DNA of 64,000 nt, from the NCBI GenBank assembly GCA_040414675.1, contig JBEDUN010000093.1, forward strand, positions 124,001 to 188,000. Reading direction: 5' to 3'. The notes under the pieces were generated by a model, which worked only from the letters and a program-made list of their open reading frames with translations, was not told where the DNA came from and ran no database searches. Of this stretch, positions 16,295-25,114 are shown piece after piece. The position numbers and the translations under genes are program-made. This DNA is from JARBAU01 sp040414675 (GTDB lineage: Archaea; Thermoproteota; Nitrososphaeria; Nitrososphaerales; Nitrososphaeraceae). Each line of letters opens with the position of its first letter. Position 1 is the first letter of the stretch.

Positions 16295-17986
16295 ATGGCA
16301 ACCGAGCTAAGGGTTCATCCTTCGTTTTTTAGAGAATTTGCTACCAAGACGTGGGTTTCTCCAAATGAAATTGCTAAAGAACTTATTGAAAATGCGTTTG
16401 ATGAAGATGCTACAAAGGTCCTACTTACGGTCTTGACCAATGGATCGGTGATTATCGAAGATGACGCCGGAATGAACAACGCGTCTATGGAAAAATTTTT
16501 ACTTCTAGGTTCTCCTCACAAGAAGTACGACCACATATCACCAAAATTCAAGAGACTTAGAACTGGTCGATACGGAACCGGTAGATTGTCTTTCCTAACT
16601 TCATTCGACAAGATGAAAATTAGGACCAAGCATAATGACTTCATCAAATCGATTGAAATAGATGCTAATACACTTGACAAATTGTACGGCGGCAATGTTG
16701 TGTTGGAGGAAGTATCTGGATCTCCGCTAATTAGAAATGGCACTGAGATTTTTCTAAACAATCCAAAGGTAACAATAGATAGTAATAAATTAATAAAAGA
16801 AATAAGAAAGCTGGCAATTCTTCGACACCCGATGTTCGAGGTTTTTTTTAAATTATCTGAACAATTTAATGAATGGGACTTTGAAAAAGCTCAACTAGTA
16901 AGACCCCCTGACATTCAAGGACACAGGATTCCAGTAAACCTAGAGAACGGAAAAATTATTGGTGAGATCGTTATTGCAAAAAGACCTTTGACAGAGGACG
17001 AAAGAGGGATCGGCATAATGATTGGAAGTCATATTGTAACTCGAAGCCATTTTGGCTTCGAGACTAAGCTCAATCGGATGTCAGGATATATAAGATGTGA
17101 TTCCCTTACTTCCAGATTTGCTGATAAATCGGCCTTAATAGAGGACAGTGAATATTCCAAATTCATGGACATTATGAAATCTTTTATTGAATCTACTGTT
17201 TTGCCAAGCCTGAGCCAGTACGAGGATGTCTTGATTACACGCGAAGAATCTAGAATTTACAGGGAGATTGACAAAGTACTTGGACAGGCTTTAGTCGAAA
17301 GCTCGGAAACACAAGAAGAGATCCAAGAATTGAGTACAGTTGATGTTACCGAAGTAGTTGACTCAGGCGTATCTACCAGTCAGAGGAGCTCAGGTCGACC
17401 GAGTTACGCGAGTTTAAATGAATTGATACCGAGCAGAGATTCAAACATTACTTTAGAACAAACCTCGGCCGAGCTGGATCAACGAATACCGTCCGACCAG
17501 ACAAGCACATCTAGTGTCGATGAGAAATATAGGCGTCAATTTGTAGGTTCAACAGTACCTGAACAAAATGATAACATGCCCGCAGTAATAAACAGTGAAA
17601 AACTATACGGAATTGGAGCTCAGGATCGTCGTATTGGAAACAAATTTGGTGATGCTTCGCTGACGACCAGGAAGATTCGAACGCCAATCGTCAAGAGAAC
17701 CTTTGCTTTAAAAAAGGTCGGCTACAAAGTTATTCCTTATGAGGATGGAAGTGATTCGAGGTATAGCTTTACTAGTGAAAATGTAGTATTTGTAAACAAG
17801 GCCAATTCTACCTATAGGGCAGAAGCTAGTAGGGGCGATGAATTCTTGCTAAGACATATTATAAATATGGTGGCTGAAGCTGTAGCACAGGCTAAACACC
17901 CGGAAGGTAAGGATGCTTTAGAATTACAAAATCGTTTGATAGCTGAAGCTATAAGAATCCACGATGGTTCTACATCTAAAAAGTAA
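16295..17986 (+). CDS. GHKL-fold ATPase, MORC/Hsp90-like N-terminus
   Basis: 563 residues. The ATP-binding Bergerat fold is at the N-terminus: N-box ELIENAFDEDA (about 29-39), G1 EDDAGM (55-60) and a glycine loop GRYGTGRLSF (91-100). It resembles the ATPase part of MORC, MutL or Hsp90 proteins rather than sensor kinases, as no HisKA region or receiver is present. Residues 330-460 are low in complexity (Ser, Thr, Gln) and probably disordered, and the C-terminal 100 residues are conserved-looking. Role unknown. Confidence 0.75.
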   Translation: MATELRVHPSFFREFATKTWVSPNEIAKELIENAFDEDATKVLLTVLTNGSVIIEDDAGMNNASMEKFLLLGSPHKKYDHISPKFKRLRTGRYGTGRLSFLTSFDKMKIRTKHNDFIKSIEIDANTLDKLYGGNVVLEEVSGSPLIRNGTEIFLNNPKVTIDSNKLIKEIRKLAILRHPMFEVFFKLSEQFNEWDFEKAQLVRPPDIQGHRIPVNLENGKIIGEIVIAKRPLTEDERGIGIMIGSHIVTRSHFGFETKLNRMSGYIRCDSLTSRFADKSALIEDSEYSKFMDIMKSFIESTVLPSLSQYEDVLITREESRIYREIDKVLGQALVESSETQEEIQELSTVDVTEVVDSGVSTSQRSSGRPSYASLNELIPSRDSNITLEQTSAELDQRIPSDQTSTSSVDEKYRRQFVGSTVPEQNDNMPAVINSEKLYGIGAQDRRIGNKFGDASLTTRKIRTPIVKRTFALKKVGYKVIPYEDGSDSRYSFTSENVVFVNKANSTYRAEASRGDEFLLRHIINMVAEAVAQAKHPEGKDALELQNRLIAEAIRIHDGSTSKK

Positions 17987-18157
17987 GAGATAGATTAGTT
18001 TTAATTCGAAATTGAAAATTCTGGATTCCTAACAGCAGATTGACTAATTTTTGTTGTGATGATTTAGTTGCACATTTATTGTAATGATTTCATTTGAGAC
18101 ATTCTTCATAATAGAAAGGACTAAATCTAACCTGCATACGATATAACTTGAAAATCT

Positions 18158-18754
18158 ATGGCGTTTCAATTTATGCCTGGTGCAACTGCAGTAGGGATCA
18201 CCTTTTCAGAGGGTGTTGTACTGGCGGCTGAAAAGCGTGTTTCATACGGAAATTTTGTAATAAACAAGAACACAAAGAAAACGTTCACTGTTACAGATTT
18301 TGTCGGGGCCGCATGTGCGGGAATGATTGCGGATATGCAAGTTTTGGTGAGGCAAGTTGGGGCATTGGCAAAAATAAGGAAACTAGAGACTCGCCGCAAT
18401 GTAGCACCCAATTCAATTGCGAAATTAATGTCTGTGATAATGTTTGAGCGAAGATTTTTCCCCTTATTAACTCAAGTGATTGTTGGCGGGATAACAGACA
18501 AGCCTAAAATTTATACATTAGACCCAGTTGGCTCAGTCCTCCCTGATGATTATGCAGCGGTAGGTACTGGAGCTGAAATGGCATTGGGGGTATTAGATTC
18601 AGGATATAAGAAGGAAATATCCAGAGAACAAGCTCGTGATCTCGCTATCAAGGCTATCAAATCATCTATTCAACGGGATTCCGCAAGTGGCGATGGATTG
18701 GATGTTCTTATCACTACTTCTAGTGGGCATATTGACGAATCCATGAGTTTCTAA
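18158..18754 (+). CDS. psmB: Proteasome beta subunit, probably without catalytic Thr1
   Basis: 198 residues, the normal size for the 20S core beta subunit. GVVLAAEKR holds the Lys33-type residue, and the GTGAEMALGVLD and later SGDGLDV stretches fit the family. At the maturation site active archaeal subunits read G-T-T-T-V-G; here it reads G8-A9-T10-A11-V12-G13, so alignment puts alanine at the nucleophile position. The short N-terminus also looks uncleaved. I infer a structural, inactive subunit that would pair with an active beta subunit encoded elsewhere. If the alignment is shifted by one residue, Thr10 could serve instead. Confidence 0.88.
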   Translation: MAFQFMPGATAVGITFSEGVVLAAEKRVSYGNFVINKNTKKTFTVTDFVGAACAGMIADMQVLVRQVGALAKIRKLETRRNVAPNSIAKLMSVIMFERRFFPLLTQVIVGGITDKPKIYTLDPVGSVLPDDYAAVGTGAEMALGVLDSGYKKEISREQARDLAIKAIKSSIQRDSASGDGLDVLITTSSGHIDESMSF

Positions 18755-18815
18755 GAGACAAGCAGCAAAAGCCCTTTAATCTGGACTATAATACGACGGT
18801 ATCGTAAAAATAAAT

Positions 18816-18926
18816 ATGCACGAGTCAGCAAAATATTACGACCACATGTCCGAACCTACAAATGAGGATGTTGAAGAATTTGACGACGATTTTGATGAAG
18901 AAATGGATGAAGAAATCGATAATTAG
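18816..18926 (+). CDS. Possible 36-residue very acidic protein
   Basis: An ATG-started frame of 36 residues whose last 20 contain about 15 Asp or Glu (EEFDDDFDEEMDEE). An internal ATG at 18846 is an alternative start. It follows psmB by 61 bases on the same strand. Short acidic tails are common in archaeal proteins, but nothing confirms this as a gene. Confidence 0.4.
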   Translation: MHESAKYYDHMSEPTNEDVEEFDDDFDEEMDEEIDN

Positions 18927-19031
18927 CCGAACAGTGCAACTGATTACGGATAGATTAATACGGTTAATTACTTGAAGAAATATTCATAATATGTCATATT
19001 GCCAGATCTTATCTTTTAATTCATTTAATAC

Positions 19032-19199
19032 TTAGTGCTTATAGTCACTAAGTATATCTCTGTATCGTGGATCCTTATACGATATATACTTGACATATTC
19101 GCCATAAGTCATGTTTAAAGAACAACTTTTACATCGTACAAAAGAAAAATCATCTGACAATTCGGCTATATTCTTACAATCTGGGCAATGAACTTTCAA
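19032..19199 (-). CDS. Small zinc-ribbon protein, 55 residues
   Basis: TTG-started frame with CPDC near the start and CKSC at residues 26-29, followed by a conserved-looking TYGEYVKYISYKDPRYRDIL tail. An in-frame stop just upstream restricts the start to this codon. It lies downstream of rpoP on the same strand. The fold suggests a zinc ribbon; function unknown. Confidence 0.6.
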   Translation of the reverse strand: MKVHCPDCKNIAELSDDFSFVRCKSCSLNMTYGEYVKYISYKDPRYRDILSDYKH

Positions 19200-19299
19200 T
19201 ATTTGTTATATGCTGAACAATAATAAAATTTTAACTGAACCTACTTTACCGACGCCGTTAGACCACCTATTCAATTCAAAAGAAAAATTGTGAAATAAT

Positions 19300-19461
19300 C
19301 TATATTGCCCTAACTTGCTTCACAATAGGCTGACGTGATTTTCTAAATACACGAAAGCCACAGATGCACTTGATTTCGGGCAATCTTGAAAGCTCTTCAA
19401 CTGATACAGACATACCGCATCTCATGCATTCGTAAAGTACGTCCCCAAGGTTTTCAGACAT
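19300..19461 (-). CDS. rpoP: RNA polymerase subunit P (Rpb12-like)
   Basis: 53 residues, the usual size. YECMRCGMSVSVEEL, LPEIKC and a basic QPIVKQVRAI ending match archaeal RpoP, the zinc-binding subunit that helps assemble the RpoD-RpoL platform of RNA polymerase. The second zinc knuckle is CIC rather than the usual CxxC, so one spacing residue is missing. The gene is too short for ordinary ORF cut-offs. Confidence 0.9.
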   Translation of the reverse strand: MSENLGDVLYECMRCGMSVSVEELSRLPEIKCICGFRVFRKSRQPIVKQVRAI

Positions 19462-19696
19462 TAATACAAGTTTTCAACTTAAAGCAGATTTAAAGATTGT
19501 GTATGGAGCTGTCCTAAAGTATTATATTCACTTGCATACTGAATGATATTAAAAATCATATTAGCTTGCTACTTATCAGCTACGACTGGCTTTCAATTAG
19601 TTTGGAATTCATCCTTAAGACATATCGGCTGGAGTGTGACACCAAGTCCACTATCGACACAAAAAGAAGTCCTTCGTTGTATGCGTACATTTGAGG

Positions 19697-20914
19697 CTAA
19701 TTCTGTTTCTTTTTCCTGGCTGATACAATCGATAGCACATCTCGATCTTTCAAATGGTAAGAGGTCGGTAACCTTAGCCCATCACGAGCATCTATCGCGT
19801 AGAGTAAGCCTTTAGCCAAATCCGTATGAATATCAGAGGCCAAATCCTTTACCGTGGATCCAGCCTTCATCAAATAAACATCAGGTAATACATTACCAGA
19901 CCTATCTGACATTTTTGTTGGATCAGCAACAGGATAGATCGCATTCATTCTAAGCAGTTTGAACACTGCCACATTTATCGCGAATTGAACTCCAGTTCTC
20001 ATATATTCGTTAAGTACATCTTTTCTAATGAAGTTAAGCGCCCACTTCTGTTTGTCGTTCAAACTTGACTGATCAGTCATTTCAAATCGTTCGTCGCCAG
20101 GAAGATATTTAATCAATCCACGAGCCTGTGCACGCCGCAGAGTAAGTTCTGCGTCAGCGCTCGTTGGAACTATAATCGAATCCTTGTATTCTTCTCTAAG
20201 TCTTTTAAAATTTTCAGTTGCTACTGGCAAATCAACCTTGTTCGCTACAATTAGTGTCGGTTTTGAAATCTCGCGTAAGCTCCAGCAGAATCTTCTTCTA
20301 TTTTCAGGATTGAAATCATCAAACTCAACATCTTGAAGCTTGTTGACAGATAGCGCGTATTTGACATGGTCTTCTTTCACACCTATGCCTCTAAAAATAT
20401 CTGTTATTGATGAGATTACATCATTGGAAGAATGAATTGATCTCGAGATTTTATCGTAATTTCCCTCAAGCAATTTCAGATACCACATAATGACTTCCTC
20501 TTCGATATCTGCAATATCAGCAACAGGATCACCGGTGCCTGCTTCGGCGATCTTGCCAGATGCATCGATACTACCTGATGCATCTACTATGTGAAGAAGG
20601 GCATCTGATTGAGCAGCGATAGACAAGAATTGATTACCTAGGCCTTTACCTTCCCAAGCACCTTTTATTAATCCAGGCAAATCTACAAGTTCTATCGGGA
20701 TAAACCTCCAGCCATCGATACATTTTGAGTTTCGCGGTGTGTCTAGAATTCCTAGCTCCTTGTGAACACAAAGGGTAATGGTACTTGCGTTACCAACATT
20801 AGGTTGTTTAGTTACAAATGGGTAGTTGGAAATTTCGGCAGAACCCATTGTCGCGGCATTAAAGAAAGTCGTTTTGCCAGTGTTAGTTTTTCCAATTAAA
20901 CCAATCTTTATCAT
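19697..20914 (-). CDS. YchF/OLA1-like archaeal GTPase with TGS domain
   Basis: 405 residues from the ATG at 20914 (a TTG four codons earlier is the other option). The P-loop GKTNTGKTT is near the N-terminus, G3 is DLPGLI and G4 is NKVD. The C-terminal part ends with a TGS-like region (DIHTDLAKGLLYAIDARDG). This group of Obg-related P-loop proteins is ribosome-associated. Archaeal members are often annotated as redox-regulated ATPase YchF. Confidence 0.9.
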   Translation of the reverse strand: MIKIGLIGKTNTGKTTFFNAATMGSAEISNYPFVTKQPNVGNASTITLCVHKELGILDTPRNSKCIDGWRFIPIELVDLPGLIKGAWEGKGLGNQFLSIAAQSDALLHIVDASGSIDASGKIAEAGTGDPVADIADIEEEVIMWYLKLLEGNYDKISRSIHSSNDVISSITDIFRGIGVKEDHVKYALSVNKLQDVEFDDFNPENRRRFCWSLREISKPTLIVANKVDLPVATENFKRLREEYKDSIIVPTSADAELTLRRAQARGLIKYLPGDERFEMTDQSSLNDKQKWALNFIRKDVLNEYMRTGVQFAINVAVFKLLRMNAIYPVADPTKMSDRSGNVLPDVYLMKAGSTVKDLASDIHTDLAKGLLYAIDARDGLRLPTSYHLKDRDVLSIVSARKKKQN

Positions 20915-20979
20915 AAACCATCCCAATTGTCAACAGTTTATAAACATATTTGTCTCGTCAAATAAATACTAATATAGTA

Positions 20980-22674
20980 TCAACGATTTACCAGAGGAAT
21001 AGTAACAGCTCCATGAGATGCCGACTGAACCAAGCTTGAATATTTTGCGAGCGCTCCAGTTCGGTATCTTGGTCGTATGGGCTTCCAGGACTTGACTCTC
21101 TTTTTTATTTCTGTACTAGATAGTTTCATATCTATTTTCCCTTTCAGAATGTCTATCTCAACTAAATCTCCAGTTCTAATGATTGAAATCGGTCCGCCAA
21201 CAAAAGCCTCTGGACTAACATGTCCCACCATGAAGCCTCTAGTTGCACCAGAAAATCTTCCATCCGTAATCATAGCGACCTTATCCCCCAAGCCCTGACC
21301 TACTACTGCGGCTGTCACAGCTAGCATTTCTCGCATGCCTGGACCGCCCTTTGGGCCTTCGTATCTAATGACTATTACATCGTTTTCTGCAATTTTCTGT
21401 CTCGACAAGGCAACAAATGCAGCCTCTTCAGAATCAAACACCTTTGCCTTACCAACAAATTTAGTTCCGGTAATTCCCGCGATTTTTATTACTGCTCCTT
21501 CTGGGGCCAAGGATCCCTTCAGAATTTTCAGAGTTCCTTCTTTGTGGATTGGATTCTCAATCGGCTTCACTATTCTCTCAGGATGTGTGCCAACAATTTG
21601 GAGAGAATCAATATTTTCTCGTAAACTCTTGCCGGTGACTGTGATTGCATCTCCATTTATCAATCCAGCTTTTAAAAGACTGTTCATAACGATCGGGATA
21701 CCTCCAATATCATCCAAATCCCTCATGACATACATACCACCAGGTCTTAAATCAGCTAAATGGGGAATTTTACGTCTTAACCTCTCAAAATCGGCAAGAT
21801 TGAGCTTGATGCCTACCTCTCTAGACAATGCCAAAAGGTGCAATACAGCGTTTGTTGATCCGCCTATTGCATTTACAATAGCGATTGCATTCTCGAATGC
21901 CTCAAAGGTCATAATATCCTTAGGTCTGAGATTATTTTCTATTAAACTGTGAATTTGTCTTCCGGCATCGTAACAGAACTTTGTCCTCAATTCACTTACT
22001 GCTGGAGGAGACGCGCTGCCTGGGAAGGAAATTCCAATAGCTTCAGCTACAGATGCCATAGTATTTGCAGTGTACATGCCAGCACATGAGCCTGCGGAAG
22101 GACAGGCAACGTTTTCCAAGCTAAGAAGTTCCTGAGCTGTCATTTTTCCAGAATCATACATTCCAACCGCTTCGTATACGTCCTGAATGGTAACTTGCTT
22201 TCCGTTCCACGACCCTGGCAAAATCGTCCCACCGTAGACAAAGATCGAGGGCAAGTTTAGTCTTGCCATAGCCATCATCGTACCCGGCAGACTTTTGTCG
22301 CATCCAGAAATCCCTACCAATCCGTCATACTGATGTGCTCTCATCATTACTTCTATAGAATCGGCAATGATTTCTCTGCTGACTAGTGAAGCCCTCATAC
22401 CTTCGTGTCCCATGGCGATTCCATCTGACACTGCAATCGTAGTAAATTCTCTGGGTGTACATCCACCCTCCTTTACCCCCTCTTTTGCAGCGCCTGCCAA
22501 TTGTCCCAAGTGAATATTACAAGGAGTAGCTTCATTACATGAGGAGCATACTCCAATCATCGGTCGGTTTAAGTCTTCTTCGATTAGTCCCATTGCCTTG
22601 TACATTGCTCTTTGGGGTGCTCGAGATGGACCTTGTAGAACAGTTCGACTAGGTAAATCCAATCTTGATATCAT
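20980..22674 (-). CDS. ilvD: Dihydroxy-acid dehydratase
   Basis: 564 residues, full length. The three cluster cysteines are visible: VCSSCNEATPC, SGCDKSLPG and PSAGSCAGMYTANTM. MAMARLNLPSIFVYGG and the late GRFSGATRGFMVGHVSPEA motif are family hallmarks. It converts dihydroxy acids to 2-oxo acids in isoleucine and valine synthesis using an iron-sulfur cluster. The partner enzyme gene ilvC is at 37.2 kb. Confidence 0.96.
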   Translation of the reverse strand: MISRLDLPSRTVLQGPSRAPQRAMYKAMGLIEEDLNRPMIGVCSSCNEATPCNIHLGQLAGAAKEGVKEGGCTPREFTTIAVSDGIAMGHEGMRASLVSREIIADSIEVMMRAHQYDGLVGISGCDKSLPGTMMAMARLNLPSIFVYGGTILPGSWNGKQVTIQDVYEAVGMYDSGKMTAQELLSLENVACPSAGSCAGMYTANTMASVAEAIGISFPGSASPPAVSELRTKFCYDAGRQIHSLIENNLRPKDIMTFEAFENAIAIVNAIGGSTNAVLHLLALSREVGIKLNLADFERLRRKIPHLADLRPGGMYVMRDLDDIGGIPIVMNSLLKAGLINGDAITVTGKSLRENIDSLQIVGTHPERIVKPIENPIHKEGTLKILKGSLAPEGAVIKIAGITGTKFVGKAKVFDSEEAAFVALSRQKIAENDVIVIRYEGPKGGPGMREMLAVTAAVVGQGLGDKVAMITDGRFSGATRGFMVGHVSPEAFVGGPISIIRTGDLVEIDILKGKIDMKLSSTEIKKRVKSWKPIRPRYRTGALAKYSSLVQSASHGAVTIPLVNR

Positions 22675-22731
22675 TTATCTCTTAATTATTTTAAGATTCT
22701 TTTTATAGAATTACTATATTCTTTATCACGC

Positions 22732-22920
22732 TTATTCTAAAATTGCTGTGATTTTGACGGCATCAATGCCTTCTAACTTGAATATGGTTTCGCACATCCC
22801 ACATTCCGCATTACCACTGGTCAAGTCATTTGCTGAAATTTCCTCATTCTGATAATCGCATTTGGGGCATCGGAATGAAAAGGATATATCAAAATTATCA
22901 AGTTCTATTGTTTCAGTCAT
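22732..22920 (-). CDS. Small zinc-finger protein, 62 residues
   Basis: ATG-started frame with CPKC and CGMC knuckles separated by about 20 residues, a compact zinc-ribbon layout, and an acidic start (ETIELDNFD). It lies upstream of ilvD on the same strand by about 60 bases. No specific function can be assigned. Confidence 0.7.
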   Translation of the reverse strand: MTETIELDNFDISFSFRCPKCDYQNEEISANDLTSGNAECGMCETIFKLEGIDAVKITAILE

Positions 22921-23130
22921 AGCATCTACTAGCGTGAATATATTATATTTAAGATATGCTGTGTAATCTAAATCTAAAATAAAGCAATTTAACCAGTCTG
23001 TGCTATTATGCGTATATTCTTCGAAAGGAATATCACGACCTAATCATTAGCTTTCAGATCTCTAAAGTAAAGTCGTCATATAGATCTATTCATTTTAGAT
23101 TATGAATTTTGATTTTGAACGCTGAAATGA

Positions 23131-23137
23131 ATATATA
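23131..23137 (+). promoter_or_regulatory. TATA-like box for the HIT protein gene
   Basis: ATATATA about 35 bases before the start at 23168. Confidence 0.4.
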
Positions 23138-23167
23138 CCATACGAATATTTATCCCCAAATAGAGTG

Positions 23168-23623
23168 ATGTATAAAGGAACGTCATGTATCTTTTGTTCA
23201 ATTATTCGAGGTGATGCACCTAGTGTGCCCGTTTATTCAGACAATGAGTTTATAGCACTACTGGACAAATATCCGGTCACTTACGGGCATACTCTCTTGG
23301 TGCCTAAAGCGCATTACAATGATCTACTTTCTATGCCTATGGACCTAATTGGCAGAATGTATTGTCTAGCTGCAAATTTGGCAAAGACAATAGTACTTTC
23401 AATAAAGGCAGACGGATTTAACCTGGGTCAAAACAATGGTCGTGCAGCAAATCAAATTGTACCTCATGTGCATGTACATATTATTCCTCGGTACAGCTGC
23501 GATAGTCCTAATGGGAATTGGCCATCCAGGAAGGTCGCTTCGTTTACCGAACTAAGCAGAATTGCGGAATCTATTAGGAAATCTATAACAGAACCACTTT
23601 CGTCGGGATATCTTCAGCAGTGA
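23168..23623 (+). CDS. HIT family nucleotide hydrolase
   Basis: 151 residues from the ATG at 23168; a GTG directly before it is possible. The histidine triad HVHVHIIPR (three His in alternating positions at about residues 100-104) is preceded by the GFNLGQNNGRAANQIVPH helix-strand typical of HINT-like enzymes. Two cysteines near the start (CIFC) with a later histidine could bind zinc. The family hydrolyses AMP-linked substrates. Exact substrate unknown. Confidence 0.9.
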   Translation: MYKGTSCIFCSIIRGDAPSVPVYSDNEFIALLDKYPVTYGHTLLVPKAHYNDLLSMPMDLIGRMYCLAANLAKTIVLSIKADGFNLGQNNGRAANQIVPHVHVHIIPRYSCDSPNGNWPSRKVASFTELSRIAESIRKSITEPLSSGYLQQ

Positions 23624-23751
23624 CTAGATCACTAATCCATTCCAAAGAACAAAGATACTAGATTAACGTTTAGAAATGAGTTTATTCATGGTCTGCGACT
23701 TGTTAAAAAAAGCGAAGTAAATTACTTTTAAGGAGTGCTTAGGCAGAGTCT

Positions 23752-23985
23752 ATGGTGGATTCAGTCCAGATAAACAGAAGTTCCAAATATAGCACAGTTC
23801 AACTCGTATACTCTATGATTCAAAAGCATAGTGGACAATTGACTGCGAAATTATTAGAGAAAGAATTTGGAAATAAATATGTAGTTCATTATGCAATCAC
23901 ACGTCTTACCAAAGAAGGTAAGATCAAAAGAGTGCGGGGCTTTGGTCCAAACCGCATCGAGTTCTTTTATTTAGATATTGCATAA
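23752..23985 (+). CDS. Small winged-helix-like protein
   Basis: 77 residues. The order helix, helix, ITRLTKEGKIKRVRGFGPNRIEFFYL gives a recognition helix followed by a beta-wing, typical of small archaeal winged-helix DNA-binding proteins. It lies about 130 bases downstream of the HIT gene on the same strand. No target is evident. Confidence 0.65.
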   Translation: MVDSVQINRSSKYSTVQLVYSMIQKHSGQLTAKLLEKEFGNKYVVHYAITRLTKEGKIKRVRGFGPNRIEFFYLDIA

Positions 23986-24089
23986 TGTTCTCTATCTTTA
24001 AGTCTTGTTTAATAAAGGACCTTGTGTCCTAATGAGAATCCAAGTTGAATACGAATAATAAAGATGAGTAAGAGATTCAAAATCATTTC

Positions 24090-24269
24090 TTAAAATATCT
24101 CTTCATCTTTCCGTATTCCTCCAAGACCAGTCTTTACCTGTGTTGAACATTCGAGACAAATGCTCTCTGAAAAAGGGAAGGTTTTTAGACAATGTTTGCA
24201 GACAGGTTTCTTGCAATTTGGACAGACTAGCGTGTATTTTCTGAGATTACAGATATAACAAAGACTCAT
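24090..24269 (-). CDS. Small Cys-rich zinc-finger protein
   Basis: 59 residues from the ATG at 24269 (MSLCYICNLRKY); another ATG six codons upstream is possible. Cysteine pairs CYIC, CPNC, CKHC and CLEC give eight ligands with one His, enough for two zinc ions in a cross-brace, B-box-like pattern. Function not recognised. Confidence 0.65.
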   Translation of the reverse strand: MSLCYICNLRKYTLVCPNCKKPVCKHCLKTFPFSESICLECSTQVKTGLGGIRKDEEIF

Positions 24270-24354
24270 CGTAAACAATTTAAACAAAAATCATGTAAAA
24301 GGTTATCTGATAAAATGACAATTAGCTCGAAAACAATTGCTAGAAGAATTAGTT

Positions 24355-24534
24355 CTATTCTTCAAACACTCTTAAATCCGCATGCTTTTTGATTTTTTTT
24401 GTGTATTTCATCAGATAGGATTTCGCTTCGTGTTCTGTATCGAACCGAGCTTCGCCTCTAAAAGAGCCGTTTTCATCAATGAAAGATATCGCTGACCAAA
24501 TTCCATTCTTCCCCATTTTCTTTACAACGAACAT
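24355..24534 (-). CDS. Short lysine-rich hypothetical protein, 59 residues
   Basis: ATG-started frame MFVVKKMGKNGIWSAISFID... with a beta-strand-rich first half, an EHEAKSYLMKYTKKIKKH helix and a stop at 24355-24357. It resembles a small compact domain rather than random sequence, but I know no family. It lies between the zinc-finger gene and the response regulator gene, all on the minus strand. Confidence 0.5.
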   Translation of the reverse strand: MFVVKKMGKNGIWSAISFIDENGSFRGEARFDTEHEAKSYLMKYTKKIKKHADLRVFEE

Positions 24535-24696
24535 CTATTAGGTATTGTAATGATTAAATTAAAAGATACTCCAACAATCCTATCACCAGTTCTCCGATTA
24601 GCTGCTGGATATTATCGTTTCAGATGATGAATTTGACCGTAATACCATTGTTAGCCATATTACTATCCAAATTCATCAAGTGGCATCATTTTTTAA

Positions 24697-25104
24697 TCAA
24701 AATATTAAACTCTTCAGCTGAGACATCTGGATCGGCTTCAATATGACTTTAATATCTTTGCCCTTGAAATGCGAGTTTCCCTCTAATTCTTGTTTCACGT
24801 CACTAAATGCTGTCAGGATTATGATTTTTGCATTAGGATCTATATGTAGAATTTCTCTTGCGGCTCGCAATCCATTCATAGCTCCAGGTAATTTATAATC
24901 GAGTATTACGAAGTCTGGTCGATATGACCTATAGTCAACGAGGATTTCCTCAGCAGTATTTGACGTAGCAATAACATCACACCCATTTTTCATGAGATAA
25001 TCCTTATAGAGGATCAAGAGATCTAAGTCGTCCTCAATTATCATCACCTTTTTAGGAATAGGAACTCTAAAGTCCTTCATGTCATATCCAGATACAACTT
25101 TCAT
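24697..25104 (-). CDS. Stand-alone response regulator receiver
   Basis: 135 residues from the ATG at 25104, chosen because earlier codons overlap the release factor gene; an ATG at 25080 is also possible. The receiver fold is complete: acidic pocket IIEDD, phosphorylated Asp in FVILDYKLPG (Asp69), Thr in ILTA and Lys in VILKP. No output domain follows, so it acts by protein contact or as a phosphorelay step. No sensor kinase is nearby. It starts 11 bases after aRF1 ends. Confidence 0.85.
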   Translation of the reverse strand: MKVVSGYDMKDFRVPIPKKVMIIEDDLDLLILYKDYLMKNGCDVIATSNTAEEILVDYRSYRPDFVILDYKLPGAMNGLRAAREILHIDPNAKIIILTAFSDVKQELEGNSHFKGKDIKVILKPIQMSQLKSLIF

Positions 25105-25114
25105 AAAGTTTGAA

